Shown: piece by piece, positions 11,971 to 23,821 of the stretch
Numbering within the stretch: position 1 is the first letter of the stretch
Layout: the number at the start of each line of letters is the position of its first letter
Assembly (NCBI GenBank): GCA_037074615.1
Contig: CM073545.1
Location: forward strand, 15,766,001 to 15,830,000
DNA: 64,000 nucleotides
Source of the DNA: Leucaena leucocephala
Lineage: Eukaryota > Streptophyta > Magnoliopsida > Fabales > Fabaceae
Direction of reading: 5' to 3'
Program-made: the position numbers and the translations under genes
Notes under the pieces: model-generated
The model's input: the letters and a program-made list of their open reading frames with translations, nothing else
Told to the model about the DNA's origin: nothing
Databases searched by the model: none

Positions 11971-12151
11971 TTAGGGTTGGTCTGAGTGATAAGCGGCTCG
12001 GTATCGTTTAAGCGAAGTCTCAAATTCGAGTTTTGGCGTATGCAGAAAATCCCCGTTGGGAGACTCACCCACCATAGTCAGGTGCGCGATGCGAGTCGGA
12101 TCCGGGTATAGTTGGGGCAAAACTTCGGTGAACCTGATAGGCAAAAAAAAA
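11971..12151 (+). mobile_element. tRNA-derived SINE, copy 2
   Basis: This is the same family as the copies at 2941 and 40520, about 181 bp long. It begins at GGGTTGGTCTGAGTGATAAG (A-box region), has a B-box-like CAAATTCGAGTTTTGG, and ends with GGCAAAAAAAA. A 12-bp target-site duplication AGTATAAAAAAA flanks it (from 11958 and from 12152). More substitutions than in copy 3 suggest it is older. Confidence 0.88.
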
Positions 12152-12163
12152 AGTATAAAAAAA

Positions 12164-14715
12164 GTTTCTTGAAATCACAAAAATACTTAGGAATCCTGTC
12201 CTTTAATTGCAAATAAATTTAGTATACATTTACCAAAATGCCCTTAACTTTTGAACAATTGTTACTTGCCAATCATCCTTACAACTACCTAATAAAAGAT
12301 TACAACTTTAATATGGCCAGTCGATAATTACTCTTCAAAAATTTACTAGTCATTTGCAAATGATGAAAACGAGTAACTCCATTGACAATTTTTTTTCAAT
12401 TGAAACTAACAGCTTCTTAATTGACAACTAATTCAAATAAGGAGCATCGCACAAGGTTCATAAATTTGGATATATTTGGATATCTCATATAAAAGTGAGA
12501 TTAAAGTCTAGTATAATTGTCATCTATAGAGATTTTTTATTGAAAATTATCCTAATATTTACTACAAATACTTCAATGGTAATTTGAGGAGAGTGAAAAA
12601 AAATCATGATAAGAATTAAGATAAAGCTTTGATGCCTTTAATTAGTGAGTAATTTTCTCTCATAAAACATAAAAGTTAATTAAAAAAAAAAGTATTCCCA
12701 AACCATTATGTATATAGTCTACTTTTATATTATTATTATATTGGGCTTTATTGTTTCACATGTTTTAACTATAAATATATGAAAATTGTTGCTAACATAA
12801 CAAAAACATTATTATATTAGGTTAAAATCTAATTAAATTCTAAAAGTAATAAAAAAAGAACACAATCATTTTAACTACTAAAAAAGCTCACATTAACTAT
12901 TAAAAATTACCGTTAACTGTTAGTATTTTTAACAGCTATGAGTGACATTATTTTTTTTTAAATTTTAATATGACAATATTGATCCAAGAATAATTTTAAG
13001 ATATTCATGGCTTTCACTTAAAAATTCTCAAGATAAAATTAGACTTTAAATTCACACACATGTTAATTGTATAAAAAACAGTCCAGATTAAGAAGATATT
13101 AGATCAAGTTAAACCAAAAATTAGGAAGATGATACACTTTATTTTTTAACATATTGAAATTGAAATTATTGACCAATTTAGAAAATGACACGATTTTTTT
13201 TTTATAATAAAAACGTCCTCTATCTTTCTTTCCTGACGGTAACAATTTGCAAAAGAGTAAAACTCATAAATATTCCACGAACTTATTTAATTTAGCAATT
13301 CAATTGTCAAACTTGCCAGCTGATACCTCATCATATCTCCAAATTTTTTCTAATCATCATTGTTAATATAATAATATATCATATCAAGTGTACAAATTAG
13401 GAAAAGAACACTGAACTCATGGATGGATCCTTCTAATTGAGGGATTTTTAATTTTGTGTGTGTCTTTTGCTAAAATATGAGTATATTTCATCACCTGAAA
13501 ACAACAAATACACACACCATGACACCAAAACACCTCTCACTCCATGCATGAGAAATAGTCTTGGGATTTAAAATGTCTTCAATTGAGAGATAATTGATCT
13601 TTGAATTGTTTAATTTTGATTAAGATGATTAAAGTTTGAAATTTCAACAAAACAAAACAAATATATCTTTCAATCAAGCCTATCAAAATATAATGGTTCA
13701 TTTTTAAAGGAGTCATTTTACAAGAACACCCTCTCAAATTTTTTATATGGCTATATAATTAAATTATTTTCGAGCATTATTAGATTCACTTGGGGATAAC
13801 TTTTTTAAAGATATTTTATATATTTATATAGATTTAAACTTGATATTATTTTATACTTAAAGTGGCTAAAATTCTTTCTACTAAAACTAATACTTACTAG
13901 TATGAGAACCCCGTCACTAGCTAACAAATTCTCTACGGTGACTAGTTTTCATTGTGATTAGAGTCCAAACGCGACACACATCCGAGATTCACAAAAGATT
14001 ACGGGAGTTGACCCAGGTCAATCCCTACTCAAAAGTGGATCACAATCAGAAGTCTACTTTCTCTGAAATCTATCACCCATGTCAAAGCCCTTGTCGCTCT
14101 AATTAACCTCCCTAAGACGCTCCTTCCTCTGTTCCTTGCTTCTTTCACCAAACAGTCCTTCAAAAGCTTCCATCTTTAGATTCCTCTATCGTCAATCATC
14201 CCTCTATGGTCCAATTTCACCAGTACCTTGCGCTGAAGGTTGGAGATTTTCCAAAAGATGCCATCTTTGAGTCGCCCGCTCTCAACTTGGATTTCTCGTT
14301 CCCTTTCTTATTGTTCTTCTCTACTGCTGCTGCTGTGTTCCAACTCCTCTTTTCTTTGGCTCTTCAATCTTCTTTCACTTTCTCTCCGTTATGTAAATTA
14401 GTTCCCCCTGTTGCTAGCGTCTTCGCTCACGGGTGATGGGTTTCAGAAAATCCAAAGGCTTCGTTTAATTTTTTTTAAGAGAACAAGTGGCAATTTTGGT
14501 TACTTATGTGTCACTAATTTTAAAATAAAAAGCTTATGTGTCACGAGGGAAACTTCTGTTTTTTAATCTGTTAATAGGAGGGTGAAATTGCATCAATTAA
14601 AAGATACTAATTATATTTCTAAAATTAGTTTAAAGTAGTTAGTACTTTTATGAAAAAAAAAAAACCAAAGTATCTACCTTCCATTTTTTTTAAACTTTAT
14701 CTGATTTTCTCATGT
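12164..14715. other. Intergenic DNA, no supported gene
   Basis: Mostly AT-rich. Positions about 13900-14450 are less AT-rich and hold a short open frame (14206-14436) with a CT-rich, hydrophobic translation; I found no family motif or splice structure, so I do not call a gene there. Confidence 0.55.
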
Positions 14716-14795
14716 AAAACAGCAGATAGGAGCGAGCCTTTTCATCTGGATGCCATTTGCTTGGGCTTTTCTTCCTCTAAGCCTATGATTCTTCC
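14716..14795 (+). pseudogene. Fossil fragment of a CrRLK1L 5' end
   Basis: About 75 bases match the leader and signal-peptide region of the two downstream pseudogenes. Shared words include AAAACAGCAGA, GAGCCTTTTCATCTGGATGC (GAGCTTTTC..TGGACGC downstream), CCATTTGCTT and CTTCCTCTAAGC. The upstream and downstream sequence does not align, so only a scrap of a third tandem copy remains. It shows that the cluster was once larger. Confidence 0.7.
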
Positions 14796-15420
14796 TATGC
14801 CATATATTACAAAAATGTGGCTCAATTTTTCAAATGCCTGATTACTCTCATTTTGGATAAATAATTTGGGAGACATCGAAAAATTAGAAAAATTGATTAA
14901 AAGTATATGTTCAAAATTTTATTAGTTAGAATGACCTGAATTTGCATAAATGTATTTCTTTATTAACTGTATGCAACATATATTTAAATATGTATAAATG
15001 ACTTTTATTTTAAAAAATTTTGTATGTAGTTTAAAATAAGTTGCAACTATACACAATTAAAAAAGAGTTATATCTATTGAAGATAAGTTATAATAAATTA
15101 TTTGATTAATAAAATTTTTAAATAACTACTTTTAACTAATTTTCTCGTAGAAATTTTCCATATGCATGTCTTGGAAATTTACTCAAGCTGAATTATTTTC
15201 ATACCCTTGCAAGCAGAGTCCTGATACATTCAATTCCAGCTATATATACTTCACTTAATTAATCATACAAATTGTCTCGATGCCAAAAAAAAAGGGGTTC
15301 AACTTGCCCATTTCAAGTACTACAGAATGAGTTCAACATTATTTTTCAGGGAAAGGGGCACTAAACTCATGGAATGGTTGACCAACTAACTGTTTACAAA
15401 GTTTTCTCTGGCTATGAATT
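14796..15420. other. AT-rich spacer between pseudogene copies
   Basis: No gene is supported. The sequence is AT-rich, with a short poly-A run near 15283. The block from about 15420 onward is duplicated near 16968. Confidence 0.5.
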
Positions 15421-15683
15421 ATATTCAGTCAAGCCTATGAAAAAAATATTGACTCAGTTCAAAGAGCCAGTGAATTGATTTAAACATGGCTGCTTCCAGG
15501 AAAGTTCATATGATGATATCCATACATTAAAATAATATATTATCTAAGACTCTTGTAACGTAGAGTAATAATTAGTATATATGAGACACAAAACATACAT
15601 ACTAGGCATAATCAATTCTTTGAGTGTGATTTCAATGTTAGTGTGTACTATTGCAACCGAGTTCTGGGGATAGAACAACAGAT

Positions 15684-16811
15684 ATGGGCATGCTGGAGCT
15701 TTTCATGTGGACACCATTTGCTTTGGCTTTCCTTCCTCTAAGCATGGGTAATCAATCATCGTCCTCATTTACATCTGTCGATAACTACTTACTCGCATGT
15801 GGTTCTTCCGTTGGCATCCGCTTCCAGGGTTGAACTTCTCTTCCTGAATCTGTCTATTATAGTAAAGGTACATTGGAATTGAAAAGCCAGAAATCTGTTG
15901 CTGTTACCTCTCATTATGGTGCTCCATCTCCAATCTACCAGTCAGCTACAATCTTTTGGGGCAGAGCTTCGTATATATTCAGAATTGGACATCCAGGTCA
16001 GCACTGGATCCACCTTTACTTTAATTCTCACCAGAACTTGTCCTCTGCTTCAGTAACAGTAGTCGTTGATAGTGTTGTGCTTCTCAATGGTTTCACTTTC
16101 ATGGAGTATGGCGGTTCTTACTTATTCAAGGAGTATGTAATCAATATCACATCCCCCACCTTGGCTCTCACCTCCATCCCTTCAGCAAACTCATCTGCTT
16201 TTGTTAACGCAATAGAAGTTGTCTCCACATCACGTGATCAAGGCATTTATGCAATAAAAAATACATCAGTCCATTTGTTGCGTCCAAAATTTGTCCTTGA
16301 AACCCTTTACCGGTTAGACATGGGTTATGAATCCCGTAACACTCGGAATGACTAACTTGATCAGAACTGGGAGAGTGATGAAACATACATGGCTTCCAAT
16401 AGTAGAGTACTGAATATTTTAGTTGATCCTCAAGATATAGAAGATAATTCTGGATTAATACCTGTAATAGCACCAGATTGGGTCTATGCTACAGCCAAAG
16501 CCTTGGCAGATGCAGAAAGCTCAAACATAAGTTGGGTCTTCTCTGTAGATCCAAACAATAACTATTTTGTTCGGGTGCATTTCTGGGATATCATTAGCAT
16601 CCAAGAAAATGTGCCAATTTTCAACCTATTTATAGATGGTGTTGCTTATAAAAGAATCCAACTTTGCTCTCAAGATCGTCGCTCATCTATATATGGGAGA
16701 CATTACATGGATTTTGTTGTCTCTACAAGAGGAAACAATTTGACCGTAACTGTTGCTCCTGAGAGAGTGGCAGATGGTATAAATGCAACCATGAACAGAG
16801 TAATTAATTAA
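15684..16811 (+). pseudogene. CrRLK1L receptor kinase pseudogene A (ectodomain only)
   Basis: Encodes a malectin-like receptor ectodomain related to THE1: signal peptide, NYLLACGSSVGIRFQG, then LYFNSHQNLSSASVTVV, YVINITSPTLALTSIP, and NATMN near the end. It is broken by a TGA right after FQG (about 15831) and a TAA after TRND (about 16354). At 16811 homology stops before the transmembrane and kinase parts, replaced by TTAATTAATTAA-rich DNA. About 260 bases upstream are shared with pseudogene B (ATGGCTGCTTC.AGGAAAGTTCATA), so the promoter was copied too. It is a dead tandem duplicate; at most it could yield a short truncated ectodomain. Confidence 0.9.
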
Positions 16812-17175
16812 TTTAATTGATTTATTTAGCTTTCTTAATCTATCTAAATAAAAATAAATTGACTCTTATAATTAGGATTGGATGTAGTAATTAATTAATT
16901 AATTTAACTTTGCTTGATATGTCCAAATTAGATAGATTACCATATAAGGACCGGAGGAGTATGTTCAATCAAGCCTATGAAGAAAACATTGACTCATTTC
17001 AAAGAGTAAATGAATTGATTTGAACATGGCTGCTTCAAGGAAAGTTCATATTTTGATTAATCCACACATTTTTAATAATTAGTATATAGGACACACCAAG
17101 CATACATACTAGGAAACATCAAATCCTAGTGTGTACCATATTGCAACCGAATTCTGGGAATAAAACAGCAGAGAC

Positions 17176-18018
17176 ATGGGAATGATGGAGCTTTTCACTT
17201 GGACGCCATTTGCTTTGGCTTTACTTCTTCTTCTAAGCATGGCTAGTAAATCGTCTTCCTCATTCACACTTGGCGATAACTACTTACTCGCTTGTGGTTC
17301 TTCCGTTGACATACACTTCCAGGGTCGGACTTTTCTTCCTGAATCTGTCTATTATGATAAAGGTACATTAGACATGAAAAGCCAGAAATCTGTTGCTGTT
17401 ACCTCTGATTCTTCTGCTCCATCTCCAATCTGCCAGTCAGCTACAATCTTTTGGGGAAGAGCTTCTTATATATTCAGAATTGAACATCCAGGTCAGCACT
17501 GGATCCGACTTTACTTCTACCCTTTCCCAAATCTCACCGGAACTTGTCATCTGCCTCATTTACAGTAATCGCTGATAGTGTTGTGCTTCTCAAAGATTTC
17601 ACTTTCATGGAGTTTGGTGGTTCTTACTTGTTCAAGGAGTATGTAATGGATATTACGTCCACCACCTTGGCTCTCACCTTCATCCCTTCTGCAAATTCAT
17701 TTGTGTTTGTTAATGCAATAGAAGTTGTCTCCACACCAGGTGATCCAGGCATTTATGCAATCAATAATACATCAGTTCATTTGCTTCATCTTTCAAAATT
17801 TGTCCTTGAAACTGTTTAACGGTTAGACATGGGTGATGAATCCCTCACCACTCGAAATGACGAACTGGGCCGGAACTAGGAGAGTGATGAAAAATACATG
17901 GCCGCCAATAGTAGAGTGCTGAATATTTCAGTTAATCCTCAAGATATAGAAGATAATTCTGGATTAATACCTGTAATAGCACCAGATTGGGTCTATGCTA
18001 CAGCCAAAGCCATGGCAA
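17176..18018 (+). pseudogene. CrRLK1L receptor kinase pseudogene B (truncated ectodomain)
   Basis: A tandem sister of copy A, offset by about 1.5 kb and very similar to it. It starts at ATG 17176 with a signal peptide and NYLLACGSSVDIHFQGRTFLPES, so here the first domain is open where copy A has a stop. It breaks by frameshift in the LYFYPFPNLTGT..SSASFTVI region (about 17535-17550), by a TAA after LETV (about 17817) and by a TAG after GRN (about 17877). Homology runs to WVYATAKAMA (about 18015) and then switches abruptly to pseudogene C sequence. That suggests a deletion or unequal crossover between two neighbouring copies. Confidence 0.88.
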
Positions 18019-19762
18019 TGAATCTGCCTCTCTATACCTGTTAACGCCATCGAAGTTGTCTCTATACCTGATGATATCTGTTAATGTAATCAATATTACA
18101 AACTTGGTCCTTGAAACTGTTTACTGTTTGGACGTGGGCAATGAATCTCTGATCACCACTAGGAATGATGATGAACTTGGTCGAAACTGGGAAAGTGATG
18201 AAAAATACATGGCCACAAATATTAGAGCAGTAAATATTTCAGTTGATATTTCCTCTATAAATTTTACTTCTCAGAAAACTGTACCTACCAATACCATAGC
18301 ACCAATATGGGTTTATACTACAGCTAAAGCCATGGCAGATGAAAGAAGAAGAGGACCCAATTTAACTTGGTTTTCTCTGTAAATCCAAAATATACCAATT
18401 TTGTTGGCGTGCATTTCTGTGATATCATAAGCAACTCAATAAGGCTTGCAATTTTCAATCTGTTTATAAATTATATTTCTTATGAAAGAGTCGATCTTTA
18501 CTCCAAATTTCACAACTTCTCAGTCCCATTTTACATGGATTTTGTTGTCTACACAAGAGAAAGCGATCTGACAGTAAGTGTAGCTCCAGATACAACAACA
18601 AATAGCAGAAATGCCACCATAAGTGGGCTGGAGATAATGAAGATCACCAATGGAATCGGAATTCTGGATGGAGTAACAACTTGCACAGATAGTGTTCTTC
18701 CCAAGAATTCATCCTCAAGAATTGTGAAAATAGAAATTATTGTTGGGTCTATCGTTGGTGTTGCAGCTTTCTTAGTTCTCACTGCAAAAACATTATGTTA
18801 CATAATAGCTCACAGGTCCAAGGCAAGAAGCTCCAGAACTACCCTAGTATCATGCAGGAATCAGTGAAGCAACAAACAACTTTGACGCGGGTCTTCTTCT
18901 TGGAGAAGGTGGTTTTGGCAAGGTCTACAAAGGAAGGATGAATAATGGGAAAAAAGTATCCATTAAAGCGAATCCTGAATCAAGACAAGGTCTTCATGAA
19001 TTTCAGAATGAGATTAAATTGCTATCCAAGATTTCTCATCAGAATCTTATCTCTCTAATAGGCTGCTGAAATGAAGACTCAAGAATGATTCTTGGCGAAT
19101 GGATATTTAAGATGCCATCTCTATGAAACCAGCTTTGTTCCTCTTTCATGGAAGCAACGGCTGGAAATATGCATTGGGACTGCAAAAGGTCTTCATTTCC
19201 TTCACACGGGGGCTCCTCGAAGTATAATCCATCGTGATGTGAAGACAACAAATATTCTCTTGGACAAGAATTTAGTTCCAAAAGTTGCTGATTTTGGAAT
19301 CTCAAGAAAAGGTCCACCTCTTGATAAGAGCCATGTGACAACCCTTGTAAAGGGCAGCTTTGGTTATCTTGATCCTGAGTATTTCAGAACAAAATATCTC
19401 ACAGAGAAATCAGATGTGTTCTCATTCGGGATGGTTCTGATGGAAGTTATCTGTGGTAAGCCTGCTTCAACAGAACATCTAAATTTGGCAAGATGGGCAT
19501 CAAGCTGCCAATAAATGGGAACATTTCATGAGATTATAGACCCAAATTTGATTGGGAAAGTGAACTTAGATTCTCTAAACAAGGTACGTGAGTTGGCGTC
19601 GAAGTGCTTGGAAGAGCGTCGCAGAAATAGACCACACCAATAGGGTATGTGCTGTGTGAGCTTGAAGATGCTCTCCACATTGAGTTGGCTTCACCAATTC
19701 AGCAAGTTTCTGTGGTTGCAGAAAATGGAATCGAGGATGAAAAGGAACAAGATGTTGCTTGA
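18019..19762 (+). pseudogene. CrRLK1L receptor kinase pseudogene C (part ectodomain, TM, kinase)
   Basis: Begins inside the malectin-like region (NAIEVVS, then LVLETVYCLDVGNES) and continues through IAPIWVYTTAKAMAD. It has a frameshift at the LTW/VFSV boundary (about 18365), then NATISGLEIMKITN, a transmembrane stretch (IIVGSIVGVAAFLVLTA, about 18740-18790) and a kinase domain. Recognisable kinase parts are GEGGFGKVYKG, IHRDVKTTNILLD, KVADFGISRKG and GSFGYLDPEYFRTKYLTEKS. Damage includes loss of the juxtamembrane segment by frameshift near 18867, a TGA after SLIGC (about 19067), a frameshift at RMILGEW, a stop after ASSCQ (about 19512) and a further frameshift near RRNRPHQ. Activation-loop and HRD/DFG motifs survive, so decay is not very old. 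The original stop is at 19760-19762. Confidence 0.9.
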
Positions 19763-20009
19763 AATCACGTCCTCTCAGTTTTAATGACTTCTTTGCTGCT
19801 CAACAACATCACAATCCAATTCAGCAAGTTTCTGTGGATTGTGCCATTTATTTACTTTTCTCGTGCCGTGTAGAAAGACATTAATGATTAATAATACTTA
19901 TATGTTGAATATTATAAATGCAGGGCCTTGTAGAAAAGTTTATCATTGGTGTCAATAAAACAAAATGTATGTTTTGCATTTCATAAAACAAATTGTTACA
20001 AAAATGAAG
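19763..20009. other. Pseudogene C 3' flank
   Basis: The likely former 3' UTR. A short piece of the preceding coding end (CCAATTCAGCAAGTTTCTGT) is repeated at about 19815-19834, a local duplication. AATAAA-like motifs occur near 19955. Confidence 0.5.
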
Positions 20010-21132
20010 GTTAAAGTACACCTAGTATTCCGAAATAATTTTAGTGATGTAATTGGCACATTAAACTATATAAAGGTATAATTAGAACTTTAAAATAATT
20101 TTTTAGGTATAATAATCACATTCCACTAGCTTCTGTTAGAAATTCAGTTAAACTATATCCACGTAAGTATTTTTTTCATGTCATTCTATAAATTCCACCT
20201 ATGAAAATATTGTTTTAAAAAAATACAACAAAATATAAGAGGGATATGATAAATTAGAGAGAAAAAACCTAGACACGATACAAATTAGAGCCTCACATTT
20301 GTGATCTGAAAAAAAATTGTCGAAGTTACCTTCTCAAGATTACCAGTTTCTAGCAGGAGAATTCGGCTGTTCTTTGGCGTAGCAAACGTCTTTTTCCTTT
20401 GATATCCTTCGTAGTATTTGTTTAATCGCTTCCCAACTGTTAAATTTGGTTTTCCTGAAAGATGGACCAATTTGGTGTGTTAACTGCAAGTTATGGGTTG
20501 AAGCCACAAGGAAAATCGGCTCCTATGGCGTCCATAAAACAAGCCACACTCACAAACCGGAAATTTTGGCATCAAGACAAGTGTACACTCCAAATCTGCC
20601 CAAAACGGATTAAGATCTACTCAACATCCCACTTTTGATTGCATCTGAGGTTTTTTCTTTTTAAGTAAGCTTAAGTATCGATTATTAGAAGTAGTGAATA
20701 ATCTCTTCATATTATACACTTCTTTGAAGAATTTTAGTGCTAGGAATAAAACCCTAGACTCTTTTTATAGATACCGCTAAGGATCGAACCCTTGACTAAT
20801 TGTTTAAAAAAGCTAACTAAATATTAACTATATTAGAGTTCATGATTTACATCCGAAGTTTATTCTATCGACACTCAAAATCTACAACTCTTTGATATTG
20901 AGTTTGATATCCCTCTTCCATTTTGCTGTTTTTTTTTTTAAAAAATAAATATTTTTATAGGTGGAATTTAGGAGTGACATGAAAAATAAAACTCACGTGA
21001 ATATAGTTTAATGGAATTTCTAACAAAAGTCAGCACCTAAAAAATATTTTATAGTATTAATTATATTTTTAAATAATTTAAAATATTAATTATATAATTA
21101 AAATTATTTTAAAGTGTTAGTTGTAACTTAAC
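20010..21132. mobile_element. Long-TIR DNA transposon, non-autonomous (Mutator-like?)
   Basis: About 210 bases at each end are inverted copies of one another. The left arm (20010-20220) has TTCTGTTAGAAATTC, CCACGTAAGT and ATTCCACCTATGAAAATAT; the reverse complement of the right arm (about 20935-21132) has TTTTGTTAGAAATTC, TCACGTGAGT and ATTCCACCTATAAAAATAT in the same order. Outer ends are GTTAAAGTACACCTAG and GTTAAGTTACAACTAA. The roughly 700-bp core is less AT-rich and carries no transposase that I can recognise, so it may be captured genomic sequence, as in Pack-MULEs. No clear target-site duplication was found. Mutator assignment rests on the long TIRs only. Confidence 0.7.
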
Positions 21133-21943
21133 GGTATTACATATTATATTATTAGAAGCCGTATGGAGGGCTCGCGAAAGTTGGGTATTTACAATATGAG
21201 TGAGAGAAAGAAGGAGGCTGAAGCTTCAGTATGAAATTAAGAAAGAGAAAAGAGGGAGTAAAAACTAAAAAGTGGTGAAATGCATATTTCGAATTTGGAA
21301 TTTGGAATTAAGGAAATGAAAGAGAGAGAAGGGCTGATGAAACAAGGAATTTCAAAATTTGAAGCTCAAAAGTCAAATAATTTTACAGGATCGATTAAAA
21401 AAAATTGTAGCAAGTCCAATGCATGAGACATGAGCTATTTAAACTCATAACTTTTTACTTATAAAAGAATTTTTATGCCCACTAAATTATAAGGCTGTTG
21501 ACATCAAATACCCTCAATTACCTGTCTCATTTTAGGTTAAAATATGAAGTGGTCAACTATGAGTCATAACATAGTTGGTATTTAGCTGTGTTACTTAAGT
21601 ATCTAGTCAAGAATACGATTCCTAGTAGTGTGTATAAAGTTGATCTTATAGCCAACCCTGAAGCCTCTTTGAAAAATCTATAATATGAGAGGATTATGCA
21701 CTGCTTTTAGAAGTGGATATCCTAAATTTACCTAAAAGAATATGAAGTGGTTGGCTTAATCTTTGAAAAGCCTGTTTAGCTAATCAAACCTAGAAATAGG
21801 ATAAAGGCCCACGTCTAGGCCTATTTCAGTTTCACAATTCTTTTCCTTCCCTCTAGAACCTCAGTTTTGTTGTTGTTGACCTCTTTGCCCTTTTCAAGTT
21901 CACTGCTAGCCTTGCTTGCTTCTCACCCGAAAATAATAAAGGG
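21133..21943. other. Intergenic DNA, no supported gene
   Basis: AT-rich to moderately balanced sequence between two transposon blocks. No coding region or RNA gene was recognised. Confidence 0.5.
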
Positions 21944-23308
21944 CACATTTGGTTTAGTTTTTAGAGAAAAGCTTTTAGAGAAAAAGTAATTTTGGAGAAG
22001 CTCTTCTGGAAAAGAACTTATAAAAAAAGTGATTCTGAATAATGGGTGTTTGGATGGTTATTACCATAATAACTTTTGTGATTGATAAATTACTAGAAAG
22101 TGTATAAGATAAAATAAATAAATAATTGCCATTACCTCCACAACAGCAATGAACAGTGATCTCCAGCAACACCAGTTCCCTCCACAACAGCATCGATTAG
22201 TGGTCTCCAGCGGTGGTGAGGATGCGACCTTCTTCTTCAGCTTCCTCTCATGCATCCTTCGACCTCCTGACCTCCCTCACCCTTACTAGCAACAAAATCT
22301 GAGGACATATGTTCATAAACCCTCCTTCAAAAATCTCTGCCGCACGATTTATAGACCTGCTCGAGGAAAGATGGCGAGGAAGAGACGGTGAGCCCTCACT
22401 TCTAGCAACTACTCTACGATTTGATGTTCTCTTTAGATCTGACCCTCTTCTCTCCCGATTTACAACTCTAAGCCAAGACGTCGATGGTGGCTCATCCTCT
22501 TTATAGATCTTCGTTGGCAATGAACATCGACGACAACAAGAGAAGTGACGACTACAGTAGTAGATAAGAAGTAAAGATCAACAACGGGAGACGAAAGAGA
22601 GAAGAGAGAGTGTGAAAAAAAAGATAGGGGTCAAATAATTATTGAACAATTCATAAACTTTTTTTCCTATCTAAAAGTTATTATTATTAACTTATTTGAA
22701 ATTATAATTTAATACATAAACTCTTATATATATTTAAAAGTTGTTTGTTTAAGTGCCTGTTTGGCACCATGGTCTGATAATCAATTATGGGGCAAAACCT
22801 CGGTTTGGAAAATTTTCACACAAACAGCAATTTTTGTTGAGAATTGATTTTGGATAAAACCTCGGTTTGAAACCTAGGTTTTGAATAAGCTACTGAAAAT
22901 AGCTTTTTCTTTGAAACCTAGGTTTTGGATTATCCAATTACTATTATACCCTTACTTTTTTTACACCCTCTCTCCTCTCTCCTCTTTATTATCTCTCCTC
23001 TCTCTTCTCTTATCTCTCTTTTTCTCTCTCTTCTCTCCTCTCTTATCTCTCTTTTTCTCTCTCCTCTCTCCTCTCTACACTCTCTTCTCTCTCCTCTTTC
23101 TTCTCTATCATCTTTCATCTCTCTTACTTTTAATCATATCATACCCTTTTTAGTAATTTACCAATATAAAAAGTGATTCTACTACTAATCATCCAAACAT
23201 CTTTATTCCCAAAATCTATTCTTCCCAAAATCTATTCTACCCAAAATCTATTCTCCAGAATCTATTCTTCCCATAATCTATTCTCCAAAAGCTAATCCAA
23301 ACACACCC
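21944..23308. mobile_element. Nested fold-back MITE complex (Harbinger/Tourist-like)
   Basis: The outer ends are imperfect inverted repeats: GGGCACATTTGGTTTAGTTT at the left, and GGGTGTGTTTGGATTAGCTT on reading the right end in reverse complement. Similarity continues inward for about 200 bases (GTGATTCT.., TGTTTGGATG.TTA, TAAATTACTA.AAAG). A second left end of similar type lies at about 22750 (GTGCCTGTTTGG), preceded by TAA, and the right end CACCC is followed by TAA. A 560-bp element (22750-23308) with a TAA target duplication therefore fits as well. The interior includes a (CT)n-rich tract at 22965-23130 and repeated AAAATCTATTCTxCCC words at 23205-23285. No transposase is visible. The exact nesting is unresolved. 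Confidence 0.55.
22965..23130. repeat. CT-rich simple repeat (TCTCTCC / CTCTTCT)
   Basis: A pyrimidine tract of CTCTC, CTCCTCT and TTTCTCT units about 160 bases long. It creates spurious Leu/Ser-rich open frames on the + strand and Glu/Arg-rich ones on the - strand; neither is a gene. Confidence 0.85.
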
Positions 23309-23821
23309 TAACTCTTTCTTGGGGCCAAAAGCGCTTTTCCAAACCAAGGTGTGGAAGGTTTCCAAACAGCCACGAATAAATAAGAGTTCGCAGCCCGGTC
23401 ACTCGGGTTACAGAACCTTCGCATCCAATAACTGTAAGCCCTCTTCTCGTTCTTGCATTCTTCGTTTTCTTCCTCTTTTCAACTCTCTTCGTACGAATTC
23501 TCAGTGGTTCAGCTGTGCCCATTGAATATTTGCTTGATCCGTTCTTGCGGGGAAGAATTATTTAGGATACTGTGACCGGTTTCTCCAGAAAAAAATGCTG
23601 AAAAAGATATACCCATTTGATTATTCAGTGATGAGTTAAAAGGTTAGTTTTGTTCGTTTAGGGGACTGAGGATATAAATTCGACTTTTGGTGAATTTTCA
23701 TTTGTTGACATCTGGTTAAGCATGGGTAGGTAGAATTTCAAAGGATTGTGAAGTTAAGCACGTCACTAGGGCAGGAACTGTGGTTCTTTTCATTTCCTTT
23801 CTGGAAACCTAGATTGTAATT

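Noticed and set aside
14206..14436. 76-residue open frame
   Set aside because: It is Phe/Ser/Leu-rich from a pyrimidine-rich stretch, with no splice structure or homology that I recognise.
22881..23176. Leu/Ser-rich open frames of 83-90 residues
   Set aside because: They are translations of a CT simple repeat within a MITE complex, with no family motif.
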